Shown piece by piece: positions 44,734 to 45,549 of a stretch of DNA of 45,549 bases. Position 1 is the stretch's first letter; each line of letters opens with the position of its first letter. Source of the stretch: Planctomicrobium piriforme (GTDB lineage: Bacteria > Planctomycetota > Planctomycetia > Planctomycetales > Planctomycetaceae); NCBI GenBank assembly GCA_945860955.1, contig CAMATH010000063.1, positions 1 to 45,549 on the forward strand, in the 5' to 3' direction. The notes beneath the pieces are model-generated. The model did not search any database, was not told the origin of the DNA, and worked only from the letters and a program-made list of their open reading frames with translations. Made by a program: the position numbers and the translations under genes.

Positions 44734-45549
44734 ATGAAGTCCTCGGCGATTCCTCCGCCTTTTCCAGGCCATGCCGGTCCCGAAGTACGGCACGATCCGA
44801 CTTCCGAACCGACGCAACCGTCGGATCGACATCCGTACATCAGAACCTGGAATCTCGACGAAAAGTCCGTACTCGAACCCGACTGGATCTGGTACGGGTG
44901 GCTTCCCCGGGGCAAGGTGACTGTTCTGGGGACCCCTTCGGGAACTGATTTTTCGGGGGTGGTCGCCGACATTGTCGCTAGGGTCACTTTGGGAATCGCG
45001 TTTCCCTGTCGGATGCAGCCGTCGGATTCGATGAATTCCCAGCCGGGACCACGGGTGGCCGTCGTGACCGCAGGCGGCGATCCCCGGCGGGACTTTGGTC
45101 GACTGGTTTTGCACGCCGGTGGCCGGCTCGATCGGGTACAGTTTTCCAGCGGCGTCATTGAACCTGCCGGGACGGACGGCGACTCGTCGGAGCGGTCCCT
45201 GAATCTGCCCGCCGACTTCCCCCTGTCACGCCAATGGGTTCTGAGCCGATCCGGTCCTGTCGCCGAATCGGGGGAGACTCTCTCGCAGCCGGATGACCCG
45301 ATCGCATTGCTGGTGATCGAAGCACTCCCGCAGCAGGTGGCGAAGTGGCGGGAGCCGGAGATGCGGACGCTGATGGATCAGCTCAACCGCCTCGCCGCCC
45401 AACGTCACATGGCGATACTCTTGGTGACGCCGCTCAAAGTGCCGACGCCGAAAGTGTCGGCCAAACATCTCACGGCGGCGAAAGTGTATGGCAGTTCGAT
45501 GCTGGTCGAGTCGGCCGCCGCTCTGTGGCACATCGATAAGAACCTGTCC
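44734..45549 (+). CDS. RecA/RepA-like ATPase (AAA_25 type), Walker A degenerate; partial at window end
   Basis: A gene that runs off the right edge of the window (272 codons seen, no stop). The ATG at 44734 has GAGGTG upstream. Residues about 37-80 read WIWYGWLPRGKVTVLGTPSG followed by TDFSGVVADIVARVTLG, which aligns without gaps to the 'WIPRGKLTLLAGDPGLGKS' P-loop region of AAA_25 (RepA/DnaB-like) ATPases. However, the invariant G-K-S/T is replaced by D-F-S. Residues about 191-196 (ALLVIEAL) replace the Walker B 'VIDPL' Asp with Glu. Then MDQLNRLAAQRHMAILLVTP and KVYGSSMLVESAAALWHIDK correspond to the later RepA core. If the reading is right, the protein keeps the fold but not normal ATP hydrolysis. 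Such ATPases often sit in mobile-element or replication genes. Confidence 0.65.
   Translation, partial: MKSSAIPPPFPGHAGPEVRHDPTSEPTQPSDRHPYIRTWNLDEKSVLEPDWIWYGWLPRGKVTVLGTPSGTDFSGVVADIVARVTLGIAFPCRMQPSDSMNSQPGPRVAVVTAGGDPRRDFGRLVLHAGGRLDRVQFSSGVIEPAGTDGDSSERSLNLPADFPLSRQWVLSRSGPVAESGETLSQPDDPIALLVIEALPQQVAKWREPEMRTLMDQLNRLAAQRHMAILLVTPLKVPTPKVSAKHLTAAKVYGSSMLVESAAALWHIDKNLS

Noticed and set aside
43920-44948. Long plus-strand frame across the tandem repeats
   Set aside because: Copy 2 contains two compensating single-base indels that change the peptide locally, and the frame overlaps the start of the ATPase gene in another frame. It is open only because the repeat length is a multiple of three.
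1-45549. tRNA, rRNA, tmRNA or riboswitch genes
   Set aside because: I looked for the T-arm consensus (GTTCGAATCC-like), the CCA end and known RNA cores on both strands and found none that hold up. A covariance-model scan would be needed to be certain.

Overview
The window is high-GC chromosomal DNA from a planctomycete, most likely in or near the Planctomycetaceae. The evidence is protein content. There are two operons pairing a PSCyt1-PSD1 (DUF1549/DUF1553) cytochrome-type protein with a DUF1501 twin-arginine exported protein. There is also a DUF1080 protein, a very large Ser/Thr kinase with TPR repeats, an outer-membrane BBP2-type barrel, a PPC-domain secreted protein, and several families of short palindromic repeats typical of planctomycete intergenic DNA. 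I cannot name the genus. I see no tRNA, rRNA or CRISPR array.

Layout. 1-1.6 kb: outer-membrane barrel gene on the minus strand with a strong terminator. 1.9-3.5 kb: a scarred segment with a partial yjbQ duplicate, a serine-recombinase tail and a tyrosine-recombinase fragment, surrounding an intact pair (membrane-anchored EF-Tu-domain-2 protein and YjbQ). 3.5-10 kb: an AlkD-like DNA alkylation repair gene, then a three-gene plus-strand operon (PSCyt1-PSD1, DUF1501, a nucleotidyltransferase-like Cys-rich protein). 10.2-15 kb: kinase/TPR giant. 15.0-17.2 kb: palindrome array and a DUF1080-serine hydrolase fusion. 17.2-19.9 kb: aldose epimerase, zinc-ribbon membrane protein, FHA protein. 20.4-25.2 kb, minus strand: PPC-domain exported protein, M50-like membrane protease, and an NHS-type MFS transporter with an inserted EF-hand. 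25.5-27 kb: lysS. 27-34 kb, minus strand: second DUF1501/PSD1 operon and a GH2 beta-galactosidase-like enzyme with a LamG tail. 34.3-36.4 kb: small secreted protein, serine hydrolase, STAS protein. 37-40.7 kb, plus strand: hydroxyproline epimerase plus FAD dehydrogenase operon, then a kelch protein. 40.7-45.5 kb: a repeat-rich accessory segment with an hsdM fragment, a UPF0126 channel/transporter gene, a REP-associated transposase fragment cut off by a 207-bp triple tandem repeat, and at the window edge a RecA/RepA-like ATPase gene whose Walker A lysine is missing.

How the genes fit together. Much of the window fits a saprophytic, polymer-degrading lifestyle: exported PSD1/DUF1501 pairs, DUF1080, GH2, aldose epimerase, sugar or nucleoside permease, and hydroxyproline (collagen-type) catabolism. 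Signalling is represented by the kinase, FHA and STAS proteins. The strongest unusual signals are the EF-hand-bearing MFS protein, the degenerate ATPase next to the tandem repeats, the membrane-anchored EF-Tu domain 2 protein, and the density of palindromic repeats together with a transposase remnant.
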